Part shown: piece by piece, positions 48,241 to 59,061 of the stretch | How positions within the stretch are numbered: the stretch's first letter is position 1 | Layout: every line of letters begins with the position of its first letter | Assembly (NCBI RefSeq): GCF_003597395.2 | Contig: NC_133771.1 | Location: 60,723,926-60,787,925 of the forward strand | DNA length: 64,000 nucleotides | Reading direction: 5' to 3' | From: Chelonoidis abingdonii | Lineage: Eukaryota > Chordata > Testudines > Testudinidae | Program-made: the position numbers and the translations under genes | The notes under the pieces: generated by a model | Database searches by the model: none | The model's input: only the letters and a program-made list of their open reading frames with translations | What the model was told of the DNA's origin: nothing

Positions 48241-48360
48241 GTAATGCTTAAGGACCCGCTAAGAATGGGGTCCCATTGTGCTAGGTACTGTACAAAGACA
48301 GTAGTAAATGGCCCCAGCCCCAAAGAGCTTGCAATCTAAATAGACGGGATAGACACAGGG
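48241..48360 (+). repeat. Old amniote interspersed repeat
   Basis: GGGGTCCCATTGTGCTAGGT, ACTGTACAAAGACAG and AAAGAGCTTGCAATCTAAAT are the same family as the copy at 43318-43400, with a longer 3' part preserved. Confidence 0.65.
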
Positions 48361-48639
48361 TGGGGGGAAGAGGTATAACAAGCAGTGTGCATATGATGAT
48401 GACAACAAAAGACATGTTAATTTCATAATTTTGCAGAGGGTTACATAGGAGAGGACATTATTGTTTAGTATTATTTGTATCTTCTTACTGGGTATTCTTA
48501 AAAAAAAAATCACTTGCAGGCTGAAACAACTATGACTTGTTTGTGAATAGACCTCAATGGGAGATGGCTAATGAGGAAAAACATGCCAATAATAGTCTAT
48601 CAATATGTTTCCTATAGGTTCATGCTAAATATTCAGTCA

Positions 48640-49130
48640 GAGATGGGGACACCATCAGCCAATGGTTTGCAGTAACATTGGATAGGACAAGGGTGTATTA
48701 TGTCCCCTCTATTGTTTGCACTGTTTATTGATTATGTAATGAGGAAAGACACTCCAGAGAGCAACCAAGGGATTTTATGGACAAACAATAAATCACAATC
48801 TGATGACCTTGTTTTTGATTATGGCATTGTCCTGCTTAGTTCAACACATCACTTACTGGAAGAAAAGCCCCAGGTTTGGCAGACACCACCAAATAAGTTT
48901 GTTCTTTCATTAACAAAGGGAAGACAAAATATATAGCTATCAATGTCCTCAAAGCAACCATAAGAGTAGGTGGAGAAATACTAGAAGAAGTAAAACATTT
49001 TACCTACCTAGGGAGTGAGATGTGCACTGACAGTGACACCATGCTAGATGTCGAGCAATGAATATCAACAGCAGCAAATAACTTTCAAAAACTTGAAAAG
49101 ATTTGGAAAAGTAGCATGATTGTCACACTA
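48640..49130 (+). mobile_element. RTE-like LINE reverse-transcriptase fragment
   Basis: From 48685, GQGCIMSPLLFALFIDYVMR is followed by SNQGILW and SDDLVFDYGIVLLSSTHHLL, where FDYG stands in the FADD position. After a break, EEILEEVKHFTYLGSEM and an ANNFQKLEKIWKSS block follow. GxGCxxSPLLF...LLS...FTYLGS is the order in RTE/BovB-like LINEs. The lost catalytic Asp pair and stops show it is dead. Confidence 0.75.
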
Positions 49131-52100
49131 CCAACCTGACTTCAAAGGGTAACATGGACATCACCTGGAAAGAGAATAAGTGGGCAATCTAGAGAAACCA
49201 GCTAATTCCATCCTCATGACATTCAGAAGCCTGAATAGGCCAGCACAAGACCAAAATAAGTTGCACAATCTGGTGGAGACCTTGTGCACCTGAGGGTGCA
49301 GGAGAATAAAGAAAAGACAATAAGATGTTTCCAAAAGTATTCAGTAAGAAGAAATGACCAATAAAGAGTGTATTTGGTGTCTGGGCACCTAACTAGGAAC
49401 AATAAACAAGTAGTTGCCCCAAAGAGAAGAATGATATCACATATGCAGACTAGCTATTCTGTACAAATCACATCCAGTAATTTTCTGGCTTCCTCTTTGG
49501 GACACTAGCTCCATAGCACAAAAAGTGAGTTCTATAATATCAGACACTGGAGAAATATGTGAAAATTTGTGCTTTACACATATGGGAATAAACAAAATGT
49601 CTTGATAATTGCTTACATAGAAGGTCTCTGATTTTGGAGATGTCAAAATCCATCTCCTCAAAGCCCACAGTGTCAAAGGCATTGATGGTGCCCATTTGTT
49701 CTCAGGATCAGGCCCTCTGTGCCTATGTTATTAACACCAGCAAACCCCTTACCAGCATAGCACCGATTCAAGTTAACTGTGCTATGCCAATTCACAGCAA
49801 CTGTGGAGCTGGCCCTAGGTGTTAGCTGGTTACCACCATAAACTAGCCAATAAAGCTTGGAAGTGGTGCTTCATGGTTACCAACAGCTTTTCTTTTGTCC
49901 TTAAAAACCTCAAGGAAATTTAATTAATAAAGATTAAGACAAGTATCAGGTTAAGATTGCAAGAGCAAGCACTTTAATTCAGGTAAAATTGTAGATTCTG
50001 ATGAAAGACAATTGTCAATAAGGTTGCTGCAGAAGGAATCAGCTACTTGTTTGCTGGATTAGTCTTGTACCCTTATTCCCAGACAGTGAATTCCCTTGTG
50101 CTGTGGAGCAGACACCCAAGCCAATGACTCATGGATATGTTAAGATTCCTTAGTTCATGTTTCAAGGCAGGTCCTAAGGATTCAGCTAAGGAAATTTGGC
50201 TCCGGCTTGTATTTTCTTAGGCAAAGCGGAATCTCTCACTTATCCCTGCATCATTATTTATCATTCGTTAAGTGTTGACAATGCACATGACACCATATAA
50301 GATAGTCTCTGCAGTGAGGAGCTTATAGATTAAAACATAGACTTAGGCAGGATAGTATGCACTGGAAAATAAAAGCTAGCAACTCTCTTCTCTTGGTCAA
50401 GGCAACCATGAGGTAATCAAGAACGTTTAAATATAATGCCAGTGGCAGCAAATATCATGCTTGAATGCCGATGACTGTATTTCAGGCTTCTGTACACAGA
50501 TTTGATTATAGAAGTGGTTTGTAGCTTTGAGGTACAAACCAATCTGTTAACGCTGCTATGTTATGTCAGCCAACCAACCTCTTTCTTACTTTTTCTTACT
50601 GCATTTGAAATGTTTCACGACCCTCACAACAGAAAGTCTTTGCCTCACAGATTTTTTTTTCTTTAAAGAGCATCTAGCAATAAAACTTGCACAACAGATG
50701 GACTGGTCCCAGCATGTTAAATATAAGACCTGTTGCATTTGTCTTTTAACCAAGCTACCAGTACTTCCTCCAAGGGAAGATGCAGCTAAATGCTACTGTA
50801 CTTGAAGGTTTGATTCTGAAAGGTGCTAAGCAACCCCAACTGCAAGCAACATCAACTGGAGTTACAAGAACTCAGAACCTTGAAGAATAGGACTCTTGTA
50901 GAGTAAACTTTTGATCTGTGCCACTGCAGAACAATCTGATCTATTTGCAGGCTGATTCAGTGATGTGTTGGATGTAGAAGACAGCTGTTGTGCTGCCCTC
51001 TAGGTCAATATACGTGTCCATCATTTTTTCCTGTCTCCATGGTATCATGCTACCCATCTAGAGTAGCAAGATGATAAAACATTAGGTCTTCCTGAAGATG
51101 TTACAATTTTCATTCTGTAAAGGTGGTAACTTTTCTTTGCTGAATTACTGAGTAGCTAGACTAGCTTGGGTTGCCATGCAGAAAATACTGGGTTGGCATG
51201 GAACCAAAGGTTCATTTCTCTCACTTTGGCCTTTTATTGCTTAAGAATTGCAGGACTAATTCCTTACATTTCCCTCATGTAAAAATTTAAAAAGCCACCT
51301 TTCAGCCAGATAGAAGACAGCAGCAATCTGCCATTGTTAGAAAGGGAGATTTTTTCTTCCTTTTAGATCTCTTATTGTATTTAATATTGGAATTGCATTA
51401 TAATGCACACAATAGTTAGAACCATAAATGCTGTCACCTTCCTGTCAATAAAATATTATATACAAATTGTGGAAGAGAGACATTTATAAGCTTCAGATGG
51501 AGTGAGAAATGTTGGTGTGTTGATTCCTGAGGGAGTGAAGGTTAATAAAAGGCTCTAATTCCTCTTGTGTGGAAATACATTTACTAGCTACTACGTAAGT
51601 ACAACACCTGCAAGACTGAAAAGCACAAGTTTTGCCTGAGGCCACTGGCCCATTTCTAACCGAGACCTTTCATTCTATGGACTTGTAAATAATCTAAATG
51701 TAACAGACAGCTGATGAATGTTCTAAGCTCTTGTTAATATATTTCAGAATGAAAATCAGAGTCTCTCCTTCTGTGAGCCAAGGGTGGTTTCATTGCCACC
51801 ACCTCATTCCCACACGCTTCATCCACATAAAGCCAGAGTATTTAGATTAAATTAATTTTATCCTAATGAGAGCAATTTCTCCCTCACCTCTTTTGTAGCT
51901 ATTCTCTGTGTACAGACACAACCAGAATATTATTACCATCTACTCTCCATTGCTCCAGGAAGCATATATTTATTCCCTATAATATTTCCATATACACTGT
52001 TTCCTTCAACACTTTTGTCTTCTCAGTTCCTGTTTTCTGCCAGTCTTTTCAGTGTTTCTTTCAGTAACAACTGGGTGTATATTCTTAGCTTTGAGGAGGC

Positions 52101-53105
52101 CAGCACAGGATTGCTCCCTCCTATATTCCCCAGTGCTTTGTCCTGTCTGGTTTTAAATGACTAAGTATTGGGGCTTCTACCATTTCCTTTGGGAGAACAT
52201 TCTGGAGTCAAACAAATGTCACTGTTCAGAAATTATGCTTTTCCTTAAAGGAATTAGTTATTTCTTGACTCTACCCTACATGGTCAGAGTTATTTTTAAG
52301 AACAAATATTCTGGCCTAGCTCCAGTGTTTTGTACTTTTTTCTTTCCTTTTCTCTCTTTCCTTTCAATTTCACAATGTGGACCCTGTCTTTAAAATATTA
52401 TCTGAAAAAAACACTTCTATTTATCTCCCTTGGGGTAGTTATTTAACTGGGTAAATGATATTGGAATATAGTGAATGTGAAAGATTTTATGTACAATAAA
52501 ACTACTGTGTTGTAATAATTTGTTTGGTGTCCAATATCTCCATTTTATTTTGGTCCATTTGGATATAGTTTTCACCTTTCGTTTGTCTTCCTCATTTTCT
52601 CATCTTCAAATTTGTATTTCTTGATTCATGATCTTTAGGTATAGCCAGTCTTAGCATTTTGGGGGTAAGCCTATGAAATACTTTCTTTCTCCACCAAAAA
52701 AAACAACTTCTGTACACTGGGATCAGACTGCAATGCACAGATGTGGCTTTAGGATTTTGGGAAGGGTCAACAAGATGATTCTTTGTTTCTCCTCCATCCC
52801 ACAGTTCAAATGATTCATTTTATATAAAGAGGAGCTGTGGATTGTTGTGTTGTCACCAACATCCTCTGCTGTATAAGGAAAGGAGTCCAGCTAATGGTGC
52901 ATAGTTGCCCATTTTGAAAAATGTTCTTCAATAATTTTCTCTCCCACATTGTTCTACTGTTTGCACCACTTATTCTAATACTTAGCAGCTATTCAGTGCT
53001 TTTCAAACATTAATCGCCACAACACTCCCTGGGGCTAATGAGTGTTAACCCCACTTTGCAAAGGGGAAAACAGAGCAGAAAGATCAAGGCTTAAAGGGGA
53101 GAGTA
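49131..53105. other. Intergenic sequence, gene-free
   Basis: A small palindrome (GCATAGCAC at 49755-49763 and its complement at 49779-49787) sits near CTGGCCCTAGG and probably belongs to the palindromic repeat class. A degraded L2/MIR-like block lies near 52975-53100. No exon is supported. Confidence 0.5.
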
Positions 53106-53405
53106 AGGGCAGGTCTATACTATGGGACTAAATCAACCTAAGTTACGCAACTCCAGCTACGTGAATAATGTAGCTGGAGTAGACGTAGCTTAGGTCGACT
53201 TATTGCGGTGTCTACACCGTGTTGGGTTGATGGGAGAAACTCTCCTGTTGATTTACCTTGTGCTTCTTGTTCCAGTAGAGTACTGGAGTTGATGGGAGAG
53301 TGATCTGCGGTCGATTTAGCAGGTCTAGTGAAGACCTGCTAAATCGACCCCCAGTGGATCTATCACTGCAACATCGATCCACGGTAAGTGTAGACATACT
53401 GTAAG
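53106..53405. mobile_element. Non-autonomous DNA element with nested perfect hairpins
   Basis: The left end GGGCAGGTCTATACTA and the right end AGTGTAGACATACTG are inverted and of the TGTCTACAC type. Inside, CTCCAGCTAC at about 53150 pairs with GTAGCTGGAG, and 53309-53326 pairs perfectly with 53332-53349 around a 5-nt loop. It has no coding capacity, and no clean target duplication was found. Confidence 0.7.
53309..53349. repeat. Perfect 18-bp inverted repeat, 5-nt loop
   Basis: GGTCGATTTAGCAGGTCT, loop AGTGA, then the exact reverse complement. It lies inside the element at 53106-53405. Confidence 0.97.
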
Positions 53406-55659
53406 TTACAAATGGGCATTAGATGCCCTGCTAGCTTTCAGTGGGAGCTGTGCACCTCCTGTTGGTGCCTTCGAAATCTCTCACTAAGTTTACAGTGCTC
53501 ACTCATTTTGCATGCCCAGAATTCAAGAATTCAAGACCAGAGTTTCAGGGGTGCTGAGCACCTGCAGCTTCCATGGACTTCATCTAGGAGTGAGAAAGGA
53601 ACTTGAGGTGGCCCCAAGACAATCCAGGCAGGCCTAGCAAGGGGCTGTCCACCAGCTTAAGGGAAAGGGACAAACTTGCCCTTAATCAGGATAAGACTGA
53701 GAAGCTGTTGATAGGTTGAGGAAAGCAACCAGAAGAGATCACAGCAATTATATCAGCCATTCTGAGAAAGGATGTTCACCTACCAGTTGCTTTACAAGTT
53801 GGCAAGTGAGAGTCTTGTTGGGTGCACAGCTGCAGTAAGATGACTAGATAGCACTAGATTGCTCATTTCTGTTTACTTTTAGTCAGCAAGTTCTGTCCTT
53901 TGTTTTCGGATGTGACTGAACTTTTCATTATCAATACCACCAGATTAGATTATTGCAAATGAGGTTTATATGGAACTGCACCTTACAGCTATTGAGAAGA
54001 CACTGCAGAATATGGCTGCATGCTTGTTAATTGAAGTGTCTTAACAGAGCATGATACACTGGTGGTTTGATGACTGTATTGGCTGCCTTTTGGTTTCTGA
54101 GTGGAGCACAGGTTGTTGGATTTGCTCCATAATGTCCTAAAGAGAATCTTCCTACCTGAATGCCTCTCTTTCTCTCCTGGTGCTGAATTGCTGCAGTTGC
54201 AATCAATTAAGGTGTTGGAGCTGGAGCCCTGTTGTTTTAAAAGAAACAAGGTTGCAGAAAGCGCATTTTTCATGAGAGGCCCTTGATTGTGCAACTCCCC
54301 TTCTTGCTCCAAGATAGCCCATGTGTATTGACCTTAAGGGCATGCTGTAATACCTATCTATTTTTTTCCGGCATTCGTTAGTGGACAGGGAGTGGGACCT
54401 TAGTTGCTCTATTTTTTCCTCACCTGTTGTGTGTGCATTTCAGTTTTACTAATTTCCATTCTTCCCAGTCTGATGCAGACTTTAAAGCTGAAACACTAAT
54501 GAAAAGATCCCAACAGAACTCTAGTAGTTTTTTCCATTGAAATGGCATTTTATGTTTGTGAAGATGTTTTAAATAAACATGATTACTAATAAAGATAGTC
54601 CACAAATTAAAACCATAAGACATTTTTTAAGAATGAGTAAGTACCATCCACTCCATCAAATATTTTCCCTTCTGCCTTATTCCCTGCACTGTTCTATCTG
54701 GTTGTTTCATGTATAGCTCTAATACTTGAGTCGTACCATTTATATCTATTATGCCATTATTTGACAGTGATAATTAAAAAAGCATTCTTTTCATGATTTA
54801 AGAATCTGAAGTTATGTAGGTTTAGCATAGCAACTAAACTGCTAATACATTTAATGAAGTAGAAAAAATTATGAAGCCTTCATTTGAACAAGTGACTTCC
54901 TATTAAAGTAGCTTTTTAAAATAAACAACTTTTGAGGTGAAATCCTATCCTCACTGTAGTCAGTGGATGTTTAGCTATTGACTTCAAAAGGGCCAGTTTT
55001 TCACCCTCAGTGAATGGGTCCAACATCCCTACTGTGGATACATTCAAGCAACTCCCATTAGAGCACACAGGAGTTGTACATGCCTATTTGAAGGCATAAC
55101 TGGTCCAGTGTCAACATGTAATATTTACTAACACCAATAGCAGCAAGAACAGAAGCCTAATTTGCATAGATTCCAAAGCCATAAGTGACCATACTGATAA
55201 TCTAATCTGTCCTTCTGTGTAACTCAGACCATAGAACTACCCCAAAATAATTCCTGTTTGAACTAGGTCATATCTTTTTTTAAATGATGCAAACTTGGTT
55301 GTAAAATTACCAGTGAAGGAGAATTCATCAGAAGTGCTGAGAACCCACATCTCTATTTTCCCCTTATTTATTTTGATTTATACAAACTCTGAGAAGAGAG
55401 CAGCCATCTAATGCTGAGTGCCTTTGACTAACACCAAAATATACCAAAATACAAAGGCCTATCATTCCCCCAGATCAACTCAAATATTCAGCAACAGCAT
55501 AAATAAAACTGAAATGAATTCATGCCACACAACTCCAAGAGAACCCCACTACCACTAAACAGACCTATCCCATACCCGTCTCCTCACACGCAAGGAAGAA
55601 AGCTGAGCCTGCAGTGAATCGCAGAGGCTAACAATTTGGACTGTTATAGACTTGGGGGA
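53406..55659. other. Intergenic sequence
   Basis: No gene is seen. Short unassigned ORFs at 53412-53606, 53989-54312 and 54420-54623 lack family motifs. Confidence 0.5.
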
Positions 55660-56450
55660 GAAATGAGTCTTGGGCCTTCATTGGGAATGCCTTATAAAGC
55701 CCTATATGGCCCAGGGCCACCCAGAGGATTCAGGGGGCCTGGGGCAAAGCAGGGGAGCAGACATAAAAAAAGGTGCCACCCGCTGCGGTCCTTGTACTCT
55801 CCGGGTGGTGCTCCAAGTCTGTGGCAGCAGCGGATCCTTCGCTTGCTCCGCATCTTTGGCAGCACTGAAGGACCCACCGCTGAAGTGCCGCCGAAGACCC
55901 AGAGCAAGTGAAGGGCCCGCCACAAAAATGCCGCCTAAGATCTGGAGCAAGTGAAGGGCTTGCCACCGAAGTGCCGTCGAAGACCCGGACCACCACCAGG
56001 TGAGTAGCCAGGGAAGGGATTCTCAGCCAGGGCTCGCAGGGCTTGAAGCAAATTGCCCCACTTGCCCCCCCCGGTGGCCCTGATATGGCCTGGAACATAC
56101 CTAACTAAGAAACTGCCTTTCTCCCCATTACATACTACCAGAGTTAGCATTAGTAGCGGTTCCTGCTCAGAAGCCCCTTTGGTACATGAAAATGAGGGAG
56201 CTTAACATCGGTCAAGAAACCAACAGGCAGCCAGTACAGAGTGTAGAGTGCAGGTTGGGTATTTCCAGGGGTGAAGCACTGCTGAAGAAGCAGGATGCTG
56301 AATTCTGTGTCAGCTGCAGTTGCTGAGTACATTTAGAATGGAGCCCTAAGTGAATAACATTGCAATAGCCTAATCTCCAGATGACAAAGGCACAAAGGAC
56401 AGTTGTCAGATCCACATCCAAAAGAACAACCAACCTCCTAACCATCCAAG
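55660..56450 (+). mobile_element. Old LINE-derived repeat (L2/jockey-like), interrupted by a hAT element
   Basis: If the hAT insertion (55712-56082 plus one duplication copy) is skipped, the plus strand reads GMPYKALYGLEHT, a stop, then LRNCLSPHY. This is like the YKALNGLGPxYLxxxLSPY block of L2-type LINE C-termini. The following sequence (GGCAGCCAGTACAGAGTG, CAGCTGCAGTTGCTGAGTAC, GATGACAAAGGC) belongs to a long repeat common in sauropsids. On the minus strand, 56445 to 56212 also shows RLGYCNVIHLGL-like and YTLYWLPVGF blocks, so the true orientation and family are uncertain. Confidence 0.5.
55712..56082. mobile_element. GC-rich hAT MITE with perfect 8-bp duplication
   Basis: The element starts CAGGGCCACCCAGAGGATTC and ends CCCCCCCCGGTGGCCCTG. 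TIRs CAGGGCCACC and GGTGGCCCTG are exact. ATATGGCC flanks it at 55704-55711 and 56083-56090. The interior holds tandem-like phrases (GAAGTGCCGCCGAAGACCC, GCCGTCGAAGACCCGG) separated by AGCAAGTGAAGGGC. The GC-rich ORFs seen here are by-products. hAT superfamily. Confidence 0.92.
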
Positions 56451-57003
56451 AGGGAAAAAATTGTATTTGGTTTCTTGGTCACCTAGTAGCAGCCAGAAGT
56501 CTAACCAGACCCCCTAGACCGCAAACCCAGTCAACAAAGGATGGGCAAACACCTGTAATAAAAGGGCAGAAATAACTACAATAACCTTGCAACAAACCAA
56601 CATCAGCTAGTCTCAGATGGTTCACCCTCAACCATGTGCCTACACATGGAGTAATGCAACTGACAGCTCCAGCCAGGTCAGAGGAGATACAGATATGAAG
56701 GAGTCGGTCATCAGTTCTCTGCACCTCTGAAACTCAGAAATGAGGTGAGAAAACCTGGCTCTGTTGAAGTCAATGGCCAAAGTCTCAATGGGCATCTTGC
56801 CTGAGAAAGGACTGCAAGAATTAATACTTAAGCTCTTGTGGATGAACACAGCAACATAACACCTATGAAAAGCACATCCCATTCATTAATTATGAATAGC
56901 AAAGCCACAAGTGAGCAGTGTAGGTCACTCCAAATGAGCGGCAATAGAATCTTTAGCCCTTACCATAAATAAAAAATGAGTGATCTGCAGTGGTGGTTCT
57001 GAC
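56451..57003. other. Continuation of LINE-like repeat or unassigned intergenic sequence
   Basis: The region up to about 56880 may be a further part of the repeat at 55660-56450. No gene is seen. Confidence 0.4.
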
Positions 57004-57478
57004 TAGGGTGACCAGATGAGAGAGCTGGCGGCGGAGGGAAAAACCAAAAAACCAAGAGCCACTGGAGCACAGGAAAAATTGGTGGGGACTGAGTACTCAC
57101 TGGCAGCTCCATGCCTCCGCCCCCCACCAGCTCACCTTAACTCTGCCTCCACCTCCCCTGAGCTGCCTGCATGTCCTGCTTCTCCCCCCTGCCCTTGGGC
57201 CACCATACAGCTGATTTGCGCAAGCCTGCGAGGGATGGGTGAGGAGGAGGAATGCAGTGTGCTTGGGGAAGAGGCATGGCCATGCGGGGATTTGGGATGG
57301 ATCTGATGGGGGAGGGATGGACGCAGTTGGGGCGAGGGGGCATAAGCCCCCTCTGTCTGTGCACCGGAGGGCAAAATATTGGGACGATTCACGTCCTGAC
57401 AGAACATCAGTCGGGACACGGGACAAACAAGTAAATATTGGGACAGTCCCAGTAAAATCGGGACATCTGGTCACCCTA
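57004..57478. mobile_element. 475-bp hAT MITE (TAGGGTG family), perfect 8-bp duplication
   Basis: Exact 15-bp TIRs TAGGGTGACCAGATG and CATCTGGTCACCCTA bound the element. GTTCTGAC flanks it at 56996-57003 and 57479-57486. The right 60 bp (GGGACAGTCCC, AATCGGGACATCTGG) matches the short family members at 15747 and 58938, but the left interior is GC-rich and different. The 164-codon minus-strand ORF that crosses it is spurious. Confidence 0.94.
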
Positions 57479-57486
57479 GTTCTGAC

Positions 57487-58937
57487 ATATGGCCTCAATG
57501 CAGACAAGGGTTGCCAGTCACTTTCTGTTTGAAATCTAACGTTCTTACATTCTATTGCCTGCTCAAAGCTCTCATAACTCCAGTGTATCAAGGCTGCTTG
57601 GTAAGTAGGGCAGGGAGATGTGAGTATATAACACCTGTATTCCAGTCTCTCTCTGGCTTCTTTTTCTCTTCTAGGTGATATTTAAGATAATAATGGTGCT
57701 TTATAAAAACCTGATTACCTTGGGACTCAGCAGTTCCTGAAACTACCTCTCCTTCTGCAGCTGTTGCACTTGGCTGGAGCACTTTAGCTGTCTCCAGAGT
57801 TGAACTCCGGGTGTTGGGTGCTATTCCTGGTAGACAGCTCTCTTCTTTGGAAATTGAGCCTGCTTAAGGTGTGCCTAAAGCCAGAGTTTTAGAGCATTCG
57901 GCCCCAGCACATCTGCTTAGTCTGGAATTTTAATCAACAGAGGATTTCTTTTAAATGTCAATAGGATGTAGGGATGTCAAATTTTGTGTAGCCAGATTAG
58001 CCCTTTGTAATAAAGGGGCTTGTGTTTAAACATCTACAACATTTGACTTTGGGCTCGTGGTCACCTGGCACACTGCCCATTGGTTAAATGGTACAGATTT
58101 ACAGCAATCAAGACAATCTAAAGTGATGGCTGTTATTCACCCCATTTAAAGGCCCCTATTAGCCTCTAATCTGCAAATCTTGGTATGACATTGACTTCTG
58201 CACTAAGCTGTCTTTGGAAATATGTCCTCAGACTGTTCACATTTGAGAGACAGTGAGAGAGGAGAGGAGCACACAGACAGTAGCCTCACTTAACCTGTGT
58301 ACTACCCATCAATCAGTTTTAATAAGGCCTCTAGTGATGGCAAAATATTTTTGCTCTCGGTCTGCAGAAATAATTAGCATACCCTGCTGTTGTAGGGACA
58401 GGAGCCAAGCAGCAAAGACAATCTGTCTTTGAATACAATGAAATACAAGCTTCCTACTCTGAAGTCTACAGTGAAATTCCAAAGATGACAATTTAAGTGC
58501 AAATGGACTGTCTGGTGTAGCGGGTGGCCTGGAATACTGGAGAGTTTTCCAGCCTGTACTGATCAGTTTCAGACATTCAATGACTATGTCCAAAAGAATG
58601 CTAAGTCTGGTACATTTTAAGGATATTTGTGAGCAAGCTTTTTAGTATCACTAGTATTTTAATTATAACATAATTACTTGCAATAATAATAGGTGCCAAT
58701 TTGAACTGGTATAATACTATGCCTGGAATGAACAGAACAAATGAGTGATATAATGAAAAGCTGAGAAAATTTGAGTGTCCCCAGTGTGTGTGGGACATCA
58801 CATAAAAAAAACCTTGTCTCTCTATCTTATTTACTTACATTTTCAAATAAACTTAGGACCCAGATCTTATTCATTTGTTACCTTCCTTTCACAGAGAAAG
58901 AAATTCTACAGTTGCTCTGAGTTAGAGGCTGATCACC
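57487..58937. other. Intergenic sequence
   Basis: No gene or clear repeat was recognised. Confidence 0.5.
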
Positions 58938-59061
58938 TAAGGTGACCAGATGTCCTGATTTTATAGGGATAGTCCTGATTATGGGGTATTTTTCTTATAT
59001 AGGCTCCTATTACCTCCCACCCCCTGTCCCGATTTTTCACACTTGTTGTCTGGTCACCCTA
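58938..59061. mobile_element. Short hAT MITE (TAGGGTG family), 8-bp duplication with one change
   Basis: This is a 124-bp element from TAAGGTGACCAGATGTCC to TGTCTGGTCACCCTA. The flanks TGATCACC (58930-58937) and TGAGCACC (59062-59069) match at seven of eight. The interior includes TTATAGGGATAGTCCTGATT and CCCCTGTCCCGATTTTTCAC, like the inverse-oriented copy at 15747-15865. Confidence 0.92.

Noticed and set aside
55636..56150. Cluster of GC-rich ORFs in several frames
   Set aside because: They lie in the hAT MITE at 55712-56082 with its repeated interior phrases. No conserved protein is encoded.
57097..57591. Longest ORF in the window, 164 codons on the minus strand
   Set aside because: It overlaps the GC-rich hAT MITE at 57004-57478 and crosses its right end and target duplication. 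It is Pro/Ser-rich without domain signature, so it is a compositional artefact.
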